From positions 1-25,925 of IMG/VR virus record IMGVR_UViG_3300032316_000084: a stretch of 25,925 nt of DNA. One strand, 5' to 3'. This document shows positions 3,752-11,732 of this stretch, one piece after another. The position numbers and the translations under genes were made by a program. Numbering within the stretch: position 1 is the first letter of the stretch; every line of letters begins with the position of its first letter. The notes under the pieces were generated by a model. It made no database searches. It saw only the letters and a list, made by a program, of their open reading frames with translations, and had not been told where the DNA came from. Source of the DNA: a virus.

Positions 3752-6169
3752 CTATTGTGCTAATGCGTTACGGTTTTTTTGGTTAGATAATGCGTTGTTA
3801 ACTTGACCTGCAGCTAACCCCGTTGGTGATTTAGCACCTTGTAATACTTTAGCGCCTGCGCCAGTAATAGCTGCGCCACGTTGTTGCATTGAAGCTTGAC
3901 GTTCCATTGCTTTTGTTAACCCTGTAGCCGCACGTTCAGGCGAAAGCATTTCATACGCTAAATCCATAGCAAGCTTTTGCGATATTTTACCCTCTAACCT
4001 AGATATGATGGCGTTAGCAAACGTAACCACTTTAGATAGAAAGTTAGGTAGTTTACCCATTGAAGCTTCAGGTATTTGACGGCCTGCTTTTGCACCTGCA
4101 CTAGCTTGCGTTTCAAAGTTTGCTTGCCTTTCAAAATCTTTAGTTAACCCTTCAATTTTAGCTATTTGATCTGGCGTAAAAATTTCTTCAAGTTTAGAAA
4201 ATCTAGGCTCTTTAAGTACATTTTTAATTGTTTTTGGCGCTTCTTTTACTGCGGAAGCAAATACGCCTGGACGTAATTTTTCTTCAGATAAAGCAGACTC
4301 CATTTTATCTTTTAAATATTGCGCAACTTCCATTTGATTGATTGGTTTACTTTGCGCAGCATAAGTTTCTCTTGCTGTTTTATAAGCCGGAATTTCATTG
4401 TCAACCCAATTAAGGTATTGTTCTTTAGTTTTTTGAATAGCTCTAGTTTGATTAGGTCCTAAACCATTATCTTTAGGATTAGCTAGTAGTTCATCCATGC
4501 CTTTTTTTAAGTAATCTAATTCTCTACCTGTATATCGTGCAAATTGCGCAGGGTCAGTTATTGTTACCATGTTAAGTGAAACTGGGTCTCTAACTTGTCT
4601 TTGAGATGCAGGTTTGTTTACGCCTATACCAAAAGACTCGCCTTCTTCTTTAGCTAATTGTTTTGCTTTAGCAAGTGCTAAATCCATTGATGGGCGACTT
4701 AAAAGGTCAGTCAATTTAGCGTTTGCTTGCGCAGATTGAACATCAGATAGACCATAGTTAATTGCTTTTGAGCTATTTCTTGCAGTTATTGCCGCAGCTT
4801 GTTCTGCCTCTGTTCCAGCTAAAGTAGTCATTTCGGCTTTACGGGCTGCATTTTGCGCTGTAGTTCTAGCTAAATATTCTGTAGGTGCATAGTTCGCCAC
4901 TTCTTTTTGAAGTGCCGCATATTTAGCAACTTTAGCCGCTTCTGCAGCTTGACCTGCAGTAGGCATACTGCCTGGTACGATCTCAGGGTTATTACGTAAC
5001 GCATTTACAATGTTTGCGCCTTGTCCTTCAGCCGCATTTAATCGTACTGCTGCGGCAGGGTCTACTACGTTTGCAATATAATTAGTTATTGCGCCCGCAG
5101 GTTTAGTTACGATAGGCGCTGCTTTTTGCAAAGCCATAACTGGAATGGTAAAAGGATTAGTTACGTTAGACGCTACAGCCAATTTATTAGCGACACCTGC
5201 AGCGCCTAAGTTTCTAGCCGCACTTGCACCGCCAGTAAACAGAATAGATATATCCGCTGCCACAGCAGCAGGATCGGTTTCTAACGCAGTTAAGAACTTT
5301 TGCGGTGAGCCGTAACGTTCTTTATATACGCCACCGACTGCATTAGCTTTAGCTACAGCATCTTGCATAAACGCTTGATCAGGTTTAACCGCGCTTGTAT
5401 ATCTGTTTTCAACAGGCGTAGCTTTGCCTGGGATAGCTTGACTTAAATTATAAAGCCCACCTGCAGCCGTTTTAACAATATCCTGTGGGTGCGTAAGCGC
5501 TTCAACGGTACCTGAAATTAAATTACTTACAGAAGAAGGAGCGTTGTAAACTGCTTTTAACGGGTCAAAATGTAATCCTTTAGCTTCATCTACCGTTTTA
5601 GGCTTACCTGACGCTACCCATTCGTCATACGATAGTGGCGCAGACGCTGCAGATTTACGTGATGGTATTTCAGATGTAGCTGCAGTTTTAGGTTTACCTG
5701 ATGCTACCCATTCGTCATAAGATAAAGGCTGGTCCATATTTTCACCTGCTTGTGCGGAAGGAACGATTGAGCTTAATATTCTATTTGCATAGTTTGCACG
5801 TGTAGCATTTTTCTTTTCATTAGCGCCTGCGCGTTCATAGTGATCTGAAAAATTAAATGCGGCTTCGGTTGCATTTTTAGAGTTTAACAATTTATCTCTA
5901 GCACGTGTTTCTGTTGTGTTTAGTTCGTGATCAATAAACTCTAACTGTGCTGTCGGGTCTTTAATATCTTTTTTGTTTTTTAATGCAAAGTCCATAAATG
6001 ACTTTTTACGGCTACCTAACCATTGCGCTAATCCAAATGCGCCCGATGTAGGATTTTTTGCCGTAGGGTTTAACGTACTCTCTTGCATGAGATTACCTGC
6101 GATACCTGCCGCTTGATGCGGTTCGTATCCTTTACCAGTAAAAAATGAGACTACGTCTTGTTCGTTCAT
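3752..6169 (-). CDS. DNA-ejection/internal virion protein with N-terminal phage tail lysozyme domain
   Basis: An 805-residue protein. Residues about 1-135 match the phage tail lysozyme family (Phage_lysozyme2): FFTGKGYEPHQAAGIAGNL is followed by MQES with E30 as likely catalytic acid, then GAFGLAQWLGSRK, and a terminal helix with NFSDHYERAG. It would open a local hole in peptidoglycan during genome entry. Two exact copies of a 15-residue PLSYDEW motif follow (148-162 and 178-192). The remainder is long, helical and alanine-rich, as in ejected podovirus core proteins such as P22 gp16 or T7 gp16. It is third in a row of ejection-type genes and starts in an ATGA overlap. The lysozyme domain is confident; the role of the rest is inferred from position and composition. 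Confidence 0.8.
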   Translation of the reverse strand: MNEQDVVSFFTGKGYEPHQAAGIAGNLMQESTLNPTAKNPTSGAFGLAQWLGSRKKSFMDFALKNKKDIKDPTAQLEFIDHELNTTETRARDKLLNSKNATEAAFNFSDHYERAGANEKKNATRANYANRILSSIVPSAQAGENMDQPLSYDEWVASGKPKTAATSEIPSRKSAASAPLSYDEWVASGKPKTVDEAKGLHFDPLKAVYNAPSSVSNLISGTVEALTHPQDIVKTAAGGLYNLSQAIPGKATPVENRYTSAVKPDQAFMQDAVAKANAVGGVYKERYGSPQKFLTALETDPAAVAADISILFTGGASAARNLGAAGVANKLAVASNVTNPFTIPVMALQKAAPIVTKPAGAITNYIANVVDPAAAVRLNAAEGQGANIVNALRNNPEIVPGSMPTAGQAAEAAKVAKYAALQKEVANYAPTEYLARTTAQNAARKAEMTTLAGTEAEQAAAITARNSSKAINYGLSDVQSAQANAKLTDLLSRPSMDLALAKAKQLAKEEGESFGIGVNKPASQRQVRDPVSLNMVTITDPAQFARYTGRELDYLKKGMDELLANPKDNGLGPNQTRAIQKTKEQYLNWVDNEIPAYKTARETYAAQSKPINQMEVAQYLKDKMESALSEEKLRPGVFASAVKEAPKTIKNVLKEPRFSKLEEIFTPDQIAKIEGLTKDFERQANFETQASAGAKAGRQIPEASMGKLPNFLSKVVTFANAIISRLEGKISQKLAMDLAYEMLSPERAATGLTKAMERQASMQQRGAAITGAGAKVLQGAKSPTGLAAGQVNNALSNQKNRNALAQ
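5594..5728 (-). repeat. two direct copies encoding an identical 15-residue PLSYDEW motif
   Basis: Bases 5594-5638 and 5684-5728 encode the same 15 residues (PLSYDEWVASGKPKT) in the ejection protein, separated by 15 codons. The two DNA copies differ at several third positions, so the protein motif is conserved despite drift. This points to selection on the peptide and not a very recent duplication. Confidence 0.85.
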
Positions 6170-7413
6170 CGTTTTTTAGCGCTCGGATGAGTTTTTAAAT
6201 ATGCTTCATAGTCTAGCTGATCTTTAGTCTTTCCTGCGGGTGCAGCAGGTGCAGCAGGTGCTTTACCTGCGCCTTTAATAGCGTCAGGTTTAAAGTATTG
6301 CGTTTCACCCCATGTAGTTTGGTACGTATCTTTAGCTTGATCTTTAATTCGTTCAAAGGTTGATATTACGCGTTTAAATGCCGCTTCCGCATCTTTTTCA
6401 TCTAGCATGTAATCAATAGCATCAATTTGTGCTTCAAGCATTGGCCATTCACGTTCAGTCAAAGCACCAATACTGCCACCAGAACGAACTAACTCTAAGC
6501 CAGCAGACTTCATATCTGCTTTAACTGTCTCGATATTCTTTTTAACTTTAGCGGTATTGCCAGTAAACTGTCTAGTAATTGCAGCGTTATATCCGCCAAA
6601 ATTACCTTCAAACCCGCTTTTATTTTCAGGGCTTAAAATTTCATTTACTTTAGATATTGCATTATCCATTTTAGATATAACGGTCTTAGTAGCATTATAG
6701 TCTGTACCGTGAACTTTACTTTGTTTATTGTACTCAGCGCTACCTGGCACTTGCATAACAGTTTGTTTTTTAGCGTCCCATACTTCACCTGGTTTAAGTG
6801 TAGGGATATCTGTGCTACGCTCAGGTTTAAACGGTGCAGTATAGATAGCTTTATTATCAGGGCCTAACACTACATTACCTGGGGCAACTTCTCTAGGTTT
6901 TTGAGATTCAATATACTTATCCGCTGACATAGCTAGTTGCGGAATAAGCGCAGGATCATACTGTGCAGGTAACAATTTACCTAGTTCAGGGATGTCTTTA
7001 ATTGCGTTTACACCCCATTTTTCGTATGAGGCTTGATCTCTAACCGTAGGCAATAAATCGCGGTGGAACTTAATGCTGTTAGCTTTAAGTGTTGAAGCAG
7101 CTAATTCACTTTCCCGTTTATCTTTATTTACTTTAGCTTCGGATTCAGTTAGTAGTCTAGCTTCGTCTAAATATCCACCTTTAACCAATGCGTTTACCTG
7201 ATCAGCTACAGACATATCTTTTGCAAAACCACCTAGTGTTGAACGTAAACGATTGCGATCTTCAATCTTACGCTGGGCTTCTCCCAAATTTAATTGGTTA
7301 AGCTGATTAGACTGCTGTGCATTTTGCAAAGCGTATACGTTAGCCATCTGATTAAGTGGAGACTCAATCTGAACTGGTTTAACCCCTAAAGCAATATTTG
7401 AATCTATAGGCAT
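6166..7413 (-). CDS. putative internal virion/DNA-ejection protein
   Basis: A 415-residue mostly helical protein. The N-terminus is glutamine- and asparagine-rich (MANVYALQNAQQSNQLNQLN), then come charged helices and a stretch about 245-350 with QFTGNTAKVKKNIETVK and GALTEREWPMLEAQIDAID. The C-terminus is alanine/proline-rich and lysine-rich (GKAPAAPAAPAGK). Proteins with this N-terminal pattern sit between the DNA-transfer protein and the lysozyme-bearing core protein in P22-like phages. It has a good AAGGAT site before the ATG and its stop overlaps the next start by ATGA. I infer a capsid-internal or ejected role from place and composition; no catalytic motif is seen. Confidence 0.65.
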   Translation of the reverse strand: MPIDSNIALGVKPVQIESPLNQMANVYALQNAQQSNQLNQLNLGEAQRKIEDRNRLRSTLGGFAKDMSVADQVNALVKGGYLDEARLLTESEAKVNKDKRESELAASTLKANSIKFHRDLLPTVRDQASYEKWGVNAIKDIPELGKLLPAQYDPALIPQLAMSADKYIESQKPREVAPGNVVLGPDNKAIYTAPFKPERSTDIPTLKPGEVWDAKKQTVMQVPGSAEYNKQSKVHGTDYNATKTVISKMDNAISKVNEILSPENKSGFEGNFGGYNAAITRQFTGNTAKVKKNIETVKADMKSAGLELVRSGGSIGALTEREWPMLEAQIDAIDYMLDEKDAEAAFKRVISTFERIKDQAKDTYQTTWGETQYFKPDAIKGAGKAPAAPAAPAGKTKDQLDYEAYLKTHPSAKKR

Positions 7414-7426
7414 GATTTAATCCTTA

Positions 7427-8200
7427 TTAAGGTCTATTATACCCTGTTTGTGGAAGACCCATTCGCGACTCAAAATTAGAGGCACTTGTATATGGACCTG
7501 CATTTGCACTAGGGAATATTCGGTTCATCAATTGGTTTTGCTGATAAATATTAGCTGCACCACCAAGCGCGTTATTCCACGCATTAGCGCTACCTACGTA
7601 ACCTGACGCAGCAGCATTACCTGCGTTCATGTACGCGTTACCTGCGTTAGTTGCATAGTTTTGACCTGCCGTACCTAACGTATTGGCTGTCGTTTGGCCT
7701 TGACCTGCAAGACTTTGTAGAGGGTTCAAGATGTTTGCGCGGTTAGTGTTATAGCGGTTGTACGCGTTTTGGTACTCTTCTGAGGCCAAACCTTGTCCGT
7801 AACGTGTAGCGCCTCTTAACGCTGCACCTGACAACATACCGCCGCGTGATGCCGCAGTACGATCAAGCGCTTTAAGTCCTTCTTCCATACGGAACGCATA
7901 GCCAGGGTCTTGTTCAAAGTCTGCCATGCTAAAAGTTTTAGCAGCAGAACCATACCCTGCTGCGCCTGCGTTACCACTAAGACCTAACAAGTCCATCAGC
8001 CTGTTTTGACCTTTATATCCAGCTTCAAGAAACGGCTTTTGCGCAGCCTGATTCTCTTTAAACATTTTATATTCAAGGTCTGCCGAACGATTGGCCGCGT
8101 TTGCTTGCGTCTCCGCTGCGTTCTCCGCTGCATTAGATGACATCGCTCCGCCAAGTAGACTTGCCCCTGCTGAAATTAATCCACCTACTAAACTAGCCAT
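7427..8200 (-). CDS. DNA transfer protein (P22 gp7/p32-like ejection protein)
   Basis: A 257-residue protein starting at ATG 8198-8200, where GGGAG lies 7 bases upstream. An upstream in-frame extension to 8284 is rejected because it lacks this signal and adds an unrelated leader. The N-terminus is a glycine/alanine-rich hydrophobic stretch (LVGGLISAGASLLGGAMSS), typical of phage ejection proteins that enter membranes. It is followed by FEQDPGYAFRMEEGLKALDR and RGGMLSGAALRGATRYGQ, which recur in proteins annotated as DNA transfer protein p32. The C-terminal third is rich in N, A, G and Q. It overlaps the upstream gene by 8 bases and leads the three-gene ejection block. The family call is good; ejection into the host envelope is known for relatives. 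Confidence 0.8.
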   Translation of the reverse strand: MASLVGGLISAGASLLGGAMSSNAAENAAETQANAANRSADLEYKMFKENQAAQKPFLEAGYKGQNRLMDLLGLSGNAGAAGYGSAAKTFSMADFEQDPGYAFRMEEGLKALDRTAASRGGMLSGAALRGATRYGQGLASEEYQNAYNRYNTNRANILNPLQSLAGQGQTTANTLGTAGQNYATNAGNAYMNAGNAAASGYVGSANAWNNALGGAANIYQQNQLMNRIFPSANAGPYTSASNFESRMGLPQTGYNRP

Positions 8201-8663
8201 TGTAATACTCCCATTCTTCAAAAGTTTCAAACGCGAAAAACTCGCGTATCTCGCGTGAAACTTCACGCATGTGATTGTATCCACCTAACAAGAAAGCTGT
8301 TGCTATGTACAGTTCTATCCCTAAGTTGCGGATATGAAAAGCTAAGTTGCGAACATGTTTCTTTTCGCTTAAGCACATTTTATTTGAGTCAAAAAACGCA
8401 CTAAAGCACGTCATTAATAATGGCATGTAATACGCCGTGTTTGCTACAAACCATTTATTCTGCGGTAAAACAAACAATAGATTAACAAAGATTCTGTGAA
8501 CGTGTTCGTCCTCAAGCTCTACATCTTTGTCAATCAAATCATCCCATAATTCAAATGCAGAAAGAATATTATCAATACACTCTAACGCTTCTACGTGGCC
8601 TAAAAACCAACGGTGCGTGTTTGCATCTCTTAAATCGTGCCATTCTTGAGGCATAGTAGCCAT
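8193..8663 (-). CDS. unknown 156-aa helical phage protein
   Basis: The 156-residue product is rich in aromatic and histidine residues and appears all-helical (for example FLGHVEALECIDNILSAFELWDDLIDKD and EKKHVRNLAFHIRNLGIELYIATAFLLGG). One stretch near residues 64-90 and another near 118-129 are fairly hydrophobic, but not clearly membrane segments. ATG at 8661-8663 has AAGGA 6 bases upstream; a second ATG three codons later is possible. It lies between the spike-base protein and the ejection genes and overlaps the DNA-transfer gene by 8 bases. That suggests a virion or assembly role. I do not recognise a named family. Confidence 0.6.
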   Translation of the reverse strand: MATMPQEWHDLRDANTHRWFLGHVEALECIDNILSAFELWDDLIDKDVELEDEHVHRIFVNLLFVLPQNKWFVANTAYYMPLLMTCFSAFFDSNKMCLSEKKHVRNLAFHIRNLGIELYIATAFLLGGYNHMREVSREIREFFAFETFEEWEYYNG

Positions 8664-8707
8664 CTGTTATCCTTTTTCCTGCATTGATGTAGCTAATTGC
8701 TGTGTCA

Positions 8708-9208
8708 TTACTGGATAAATTCCACTATGTCGCCTACGTTAAGGCCAGTCAAGAACGTAACCACCGTTGTGCTAGTTTCTGTGTAGTTCAGCGTTACAAC
8801 TTGTTTGCTACCGTTAACCAACACGTTTAGGCTGTTATTGCCTGGCGTATAAACAAAGCCTACCGTAAACGCGGTCTGACCTGCTGTTGCTGTAATATAG
8901 TTTTGTGATCTAGCGGCAGGTAACCCTGTGATGTTATCCATCACCCAAATTTGCGTGTCTGTCGAGGTCTTTAATACTAGCTTGTATGAATTAATACCAT
9001 CTAGCCATATCTCGTATGGCGGTCTACCTGCTGCGTTTAGCACGATAGGATTTGAGTTTGCGGTTAAGCCTGTTGATGAAGTATACGTTGGCGCAGGCGT
9101 TGTTGTCCCTGCTAGATAGGTGTACAATAACCCGCCTGCTAATGGGACACCATTATCATTAAAAAACTGCCACCCAGCGCCGCCTAACGGTGATAAACTA
9201 ACAGACAT
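8708..9208 (-). CDS. tailspike/fibre head-binding-type protein
   Basis: A 166-residue beta-rich protein. Residues 8-85 carry a pattern familiar from the N-terminal virion-binding domain of many phage tailspikes: GGAGWQFFNDNGVPLAGGLL, YTYLAGTTTPAPTYTSSTG, NPIVLNAAGRPPYEIWL and YKLVLKTS. The C-terminal half (about 100-166) is a second small beta domain (TAGQTAFTVGFVYTPGNN ... VNGSKQVV). There is no receptor-binding or enzymatic domain, so it is more likely an adaptor or short fibre than a full spike. GGAG before the ATG is a good ribosome binding site. It follows a small membrane-protein gene and overlaps it by 11 bases. Confidence 0.75.
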   Translation of the reverse strand: MSVSLSPLGGAGWQFFNDNGVPLAGGLLYTYLAGTTTPAPTYTSSTGLTANSNPIVLNAAGRPPYEIWLDGINSYKLVLKTSTDTQIWVMDNITGLPAARSQNYITATAGQTAFTVGFVYTPGNNSLNVLVNGSKQVVTLNYTETSTTVVTFLTGLNVGDIVEFIQ

Positions 9209-9461
9209 ATATAACTCCTAACGTAACAACAGCGCCTAGTACCGTGGCTAACCAATCGTAAAAATCGCAAGTATGGATTGTTGGATGCTGATAATCATAC
9301 CACTCTTTTGCGCCCGCTACCACTATTACGACAAATAAAGCGTAGTATCCAATAAAAAAGTATGCTATAAGCGCAATAAGCGATCCAATATTAAAATGCG
9401 CTTGCTTATCAAACGGTACTGGAATACGTGAACTTGAAAATAATCTGATTAATTTATCCAT
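9198..9461 (-). CDS. small membrane protein resembling YfiM/DUF2279-type proteins
   Basis: An 87-residue protein with two hydrophobic helices (about 25-50 and 69-86). Polar residues at conserved-looking positions are DKQAHFNIG (18-26), AKEWYDYQHP (51-60) and CDFYDWLATVLG (65-76). The order D-K-x-x-H-F-x-x-G, K-E, D-x-x-D-W resembles YfiM/DUF2279-like membrane proteins, which occur in phage genomes near tail or lysis genes. ATG at 9459-9461 lies 2 bases after the spike stop. An in-frame TTG at 9480-9482 is a rejected alternative because the extra residues add nothing recognisable. The role is unknown; effects on the host envelope or superinfection are only possibilities. Confidence 0.55.
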   Translation of the reverse strand: MDKLIRLFSSSRIPVPFDKQAHFNIGSLIALIAYFFIGYYALFVVIVVAGAKEWYDYQHPTIHTCDFYDWLATVLGAVVTLGVIYVC

Positions 9462-9463
9462 GA

Positions 9464-10903
9464 TTAGTAGCTCGGATACCAAAAAGTGCCATCATATATC
9501 ATTGTAAGTGCTTTTCCTACGACGGCTGTTGAAGCTATCTTAACGTTACCTGCGGTTGTCGTAGTAAAAATACCTGTAGGGATAAACGTTAGACTTCCTC
9601 TAAAAGATTGATATGGCGGGTTAATTGTATTAATCGCAGTCGTACCTGAAATATACATTACGTTCCCTGCGTTCCAAGTTTCTATTGTTGAAGCTGAAGC
9701 AACAGTAGTAAAGCTTATAGCGTTTGAATTTGCTAAAACCTCTGTGCTAGTTAAAACACCAGAACCATCATAGTTTATAGTGTATGTGTTAGTGAATCGA
9801 CCAATAGCATTTGATACTTGTAGTGCGCCAACTTGAGCTGCACTACTGTTTATAAGTTTAATTGCACTCCAGTTATTAATTTTACAGTTGTTAAAATAAA
9901 TGACTATAGGTGTTGTAGTTGTACCTTTTACTAACGTGTTACCTGAGTAAGAGCCTACATTATTACCGCGTTCAATGGTGCAGTTATCTAATACAATTGG
10001 TCTAGCGTTAGTTCCGTCTATTGTAGTAGCTAAAGTAATTATGTTTGCTGAATCAGAAGCCATGTAGAAGTTAAACGTATCTCTAATAGTAACGCCACCG
10101 CCATCAATATAAAAGTTATTCCCCGCCATTTCTAGCGTTACGCCAGATAATAAAAAGCTATTCCCTGATACGCCATAACCTAACTGTGAACTTGTTTTTA
10201 ATATTTCACCACCAATTATTGATAAAGCGTTAGCTGGGTTTTGTAATGCTAACGCTGCTGTTTGCCACGTTGTTGCGTTATAGCCTGGTTGTGAAGTCCA
10301 TTCATAAGGATTGCAATCTAATGAAGGGGACACTAAAGTTAAGAACCCGTTTGATTGATTTCCAGTAAAACAGATTTGAACAGCTCTAAAAGTTAAGCTA
10401 TAAATAGTATTTTCTGATTGCGCTGCATCTACTGATGTTGACCCTGCTTCTTGTCCGTAAATCAATCCGTTGACTGCGTTAGATATACGCATGCCATAGA
10501 CTTTATTATATTGTGCTGGCGCACCAGAACTTACGCTATACCATCTAACGCCACTAGTATAGTTTTTAAAGTTTACGTTTACGTTTACGTTATATAAGGT
10601 TAATTCTCTGCCTGTAATGGCAAGAACGAATTGTGCTGTAGCGCTACCTGTATCACGAGTTCCAATTAAACTATACCCATTAAAGTCAATTGTTTGACCT
10701 ATAGAAGATATTGTTACCGTATCTACGCTGTAGTTCTTAGTAAAGACAATAGAAAGACCGCTATCAAAAGCAGCTTGTACTTTTAAAGTATCTGTTGCGC
10801 CATCAAAATCTTCTACGCTAACTGATTCAGCTAGTTTGTCGTTAATAGGTCGGTTAACCGTAGTCTGACCTGTAAGTTCATATTTTGGTATTAAAGTTGC
10901 CAT
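9464..10903 (-). CDS. tailspike-like protein, predicted beta-helix
   Basis: A 479-residue protein. The N-terminus (about 1-80) ends in SVSVEDFDGATDT and IDFNGYSLIG, the entry region of many right-handed beta-helix tailspikes of the pectate-lyase-3 type. Residues about 85-400 are made of short strands with many N, T, S, G and I/V residues (for example NNFYIDGGGVTIRDTFNF, IVLDNCTIERGNN), as in a parallel beta-helix. The last about 70 residues (FIPTGIFTTTTAGN to FWYPSY) match the end of the fibre protein at 13258-14016. It likely binds or degrades surface polysaccharide; no catalytic residues can be assigned by eye. A good AAGGA site precedes the ATG. Confidence 0.7.
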   Translation of the reverse strand: MATLIPKYELTGQTTVNRPINDKLAESVSVEDFDGATDTLKVQAAFDSGLSIVFTKNYSVDTVTISSIGQTIDFNGYSLIGTRDTGSATAQFVLAITGRELTLYNVNVNVNFKNYTSGVRWYSVSSGAPAQYNKVYGMRISNAVNGLIYGQEAGSTSVDAAQSENTIYSLTFRAVQICFTGNQSNGFLTLVSPSLDCNPYEWTSQPGYNATTWQTAALALQNPANALSIIGGEILKTSSQLGYGVSGNSFLLSGVTLEMAGNNFYIDGGGVTIRDTFNFYMASDSANIITLATTIDGTNARPIVLDNCTIERGNNVGSYSGNTLVKGTTTTPIVIYFNNCKINNWSAIKLINSSAAQVGALQVSNAIGRFTNTYTINYDGSGVLTSTEVLANSNAISFTTVASASTIETWNAGNVMYISGTTAINTINPPYQSFRGSLTFIPTGIFTTTTAGNVKIASTAVVGKALTMIYDGTFWYPSY

Positions 10904-10913
10904 TATGCGTCCT

Positions 10914-11732
10914 TTATGCTAAAAGTATTTTTTTCCATGCGCCATTATACACATAGAAGAAATTGTTAGTTGTATCATAGTACATAGGTACATACCCCGC
11001 TATTGTTGCAGGTACGCCTGTAGGTGCGCCTGCTGCTGCAGGTATATAGTTAAACCCATCTGCCATAGTTGTCGTGCCTGCTGTGGCAAATATATTACCC
11101 GTTACATTAAAATTAGCACCGTCAAAAGTTAACTTTGTATTAAATGCGGTAGTATCTAGCGCAGATTGATACGGTATCTGATTGGCTAATCCACCTGCTA
11201 CATTTGTTGCTTTACCTACGGTTATCGTAGTAGGGTTAGTCCATTGTGGAGCTGTACCGCTAGAAGTAAGTATAAAGGTGCTTGACCCTATGGCTAGTTT
11301 ACTTAACGCTGTACCTGACGCGTAAAAGCTTAAATCGCCTACTGCATAACTTGTTAGCCCTGTACCGCCATAAGTTGTCGTAATTGGTGTTGCGTTCCAT
11401 GTACCTAACGTTAGTGTACCTACGCCTGTAATGCCTGTGTATGCGCCTTGAATACGGGCTGTGTTAATATTACCGCTAACAATCTGCGTTGCGTCAATTG
11501 CTATAGGTACATTACTAACCCCTGTAATTCCGCCAAAATCATTTACTGTTACTTGTGCTACATTTGTAGCAGAGCCATACGTACCTGCAGTAATTGTGTT
11601 AGTTCCAGAGTATGTAATTGCGTAAATATTATTAAAAAATCTAAACCATTCGTTTGATACAATACCTGTCTGTGGGTCGACAAGCGAAACTCTAGGCGCA
11701 GGTATGCGGGTGTAGTTAGGCGTTTGTGCCAT
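10914..11732 (-). CDS. tail fibre-like protein
   Basis: A 272-residue protein. The N-terminus (IPAPRVSLVDPQTGIVSNEWFRFFNNIY) resembles the start of small structural fibre proteins in related phages. The middle has the low-complexity fibre motifs TLTLGTWNATPITTTYGGTG, followed by YAVGDLSFYASGTALSKL. The C-terminus from about residue 245 (VPMYYDTTNNFFYVYNGAWKKI) is a terminal beta module. It starts within the end of the gp10-like gene (17-base overlap, with GGAG as ribosome binding site) and is followed by the beta-helix spike gene. It is probably a trimeric fibre or linker that carries or joins the spike. The host receptor is unknown. Confidence 0.7.
   Translation of the reverse strand: MAQTPNYTRIPAPRVSLVDPQTGIVSNEWFRFFNNIYAITYSGTNTITAGTYGSATNVAQVTVNDFGGITGVSNVPIAIDATQIVSGNINTARIQGAYTGITGVGTLTLGTWNATPITTTYGGTGLTSYAVGDLSFYASGTALSKLAIGSSTFILTSSGTAPQWTNPTTITVGKATNVAGGLANQIPYQSALDTTAFNTKLTFDGANFNVTGNIFATAGTTTMADGFNYIPAAAGAPTGVPATIAGYVPMYYDTTNNFFYVYNGAWKKILLA

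Noticed and set aside
8201-8284. Upstream extension of the DNA transfer protein to a start at 8284
   Set aside because: The extra 28 residues overlap the preceding gene and have no family resemblance. ATG 8198-8200 has a clear GGGAG site and begins the expected glycine/alanine-rich N-terminus.
8667-8708. 13-codon frame between the spike-base gene and the 156-aa gene, with a TAATG overlap at its start and the next gene's ribosome binding site at its end
   Set aside because: It is too short to judge as a gene and has no clear ribosome binding site. It may be only a coupling leader.
9462-9482. TTG start seven codons upstream for the small YfiM-like membrane protein
   Set aside because: It overlaps the spike gene and adds no conserved residues. 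The ATG 2 bases after the spike stop is the simpler coupled start.
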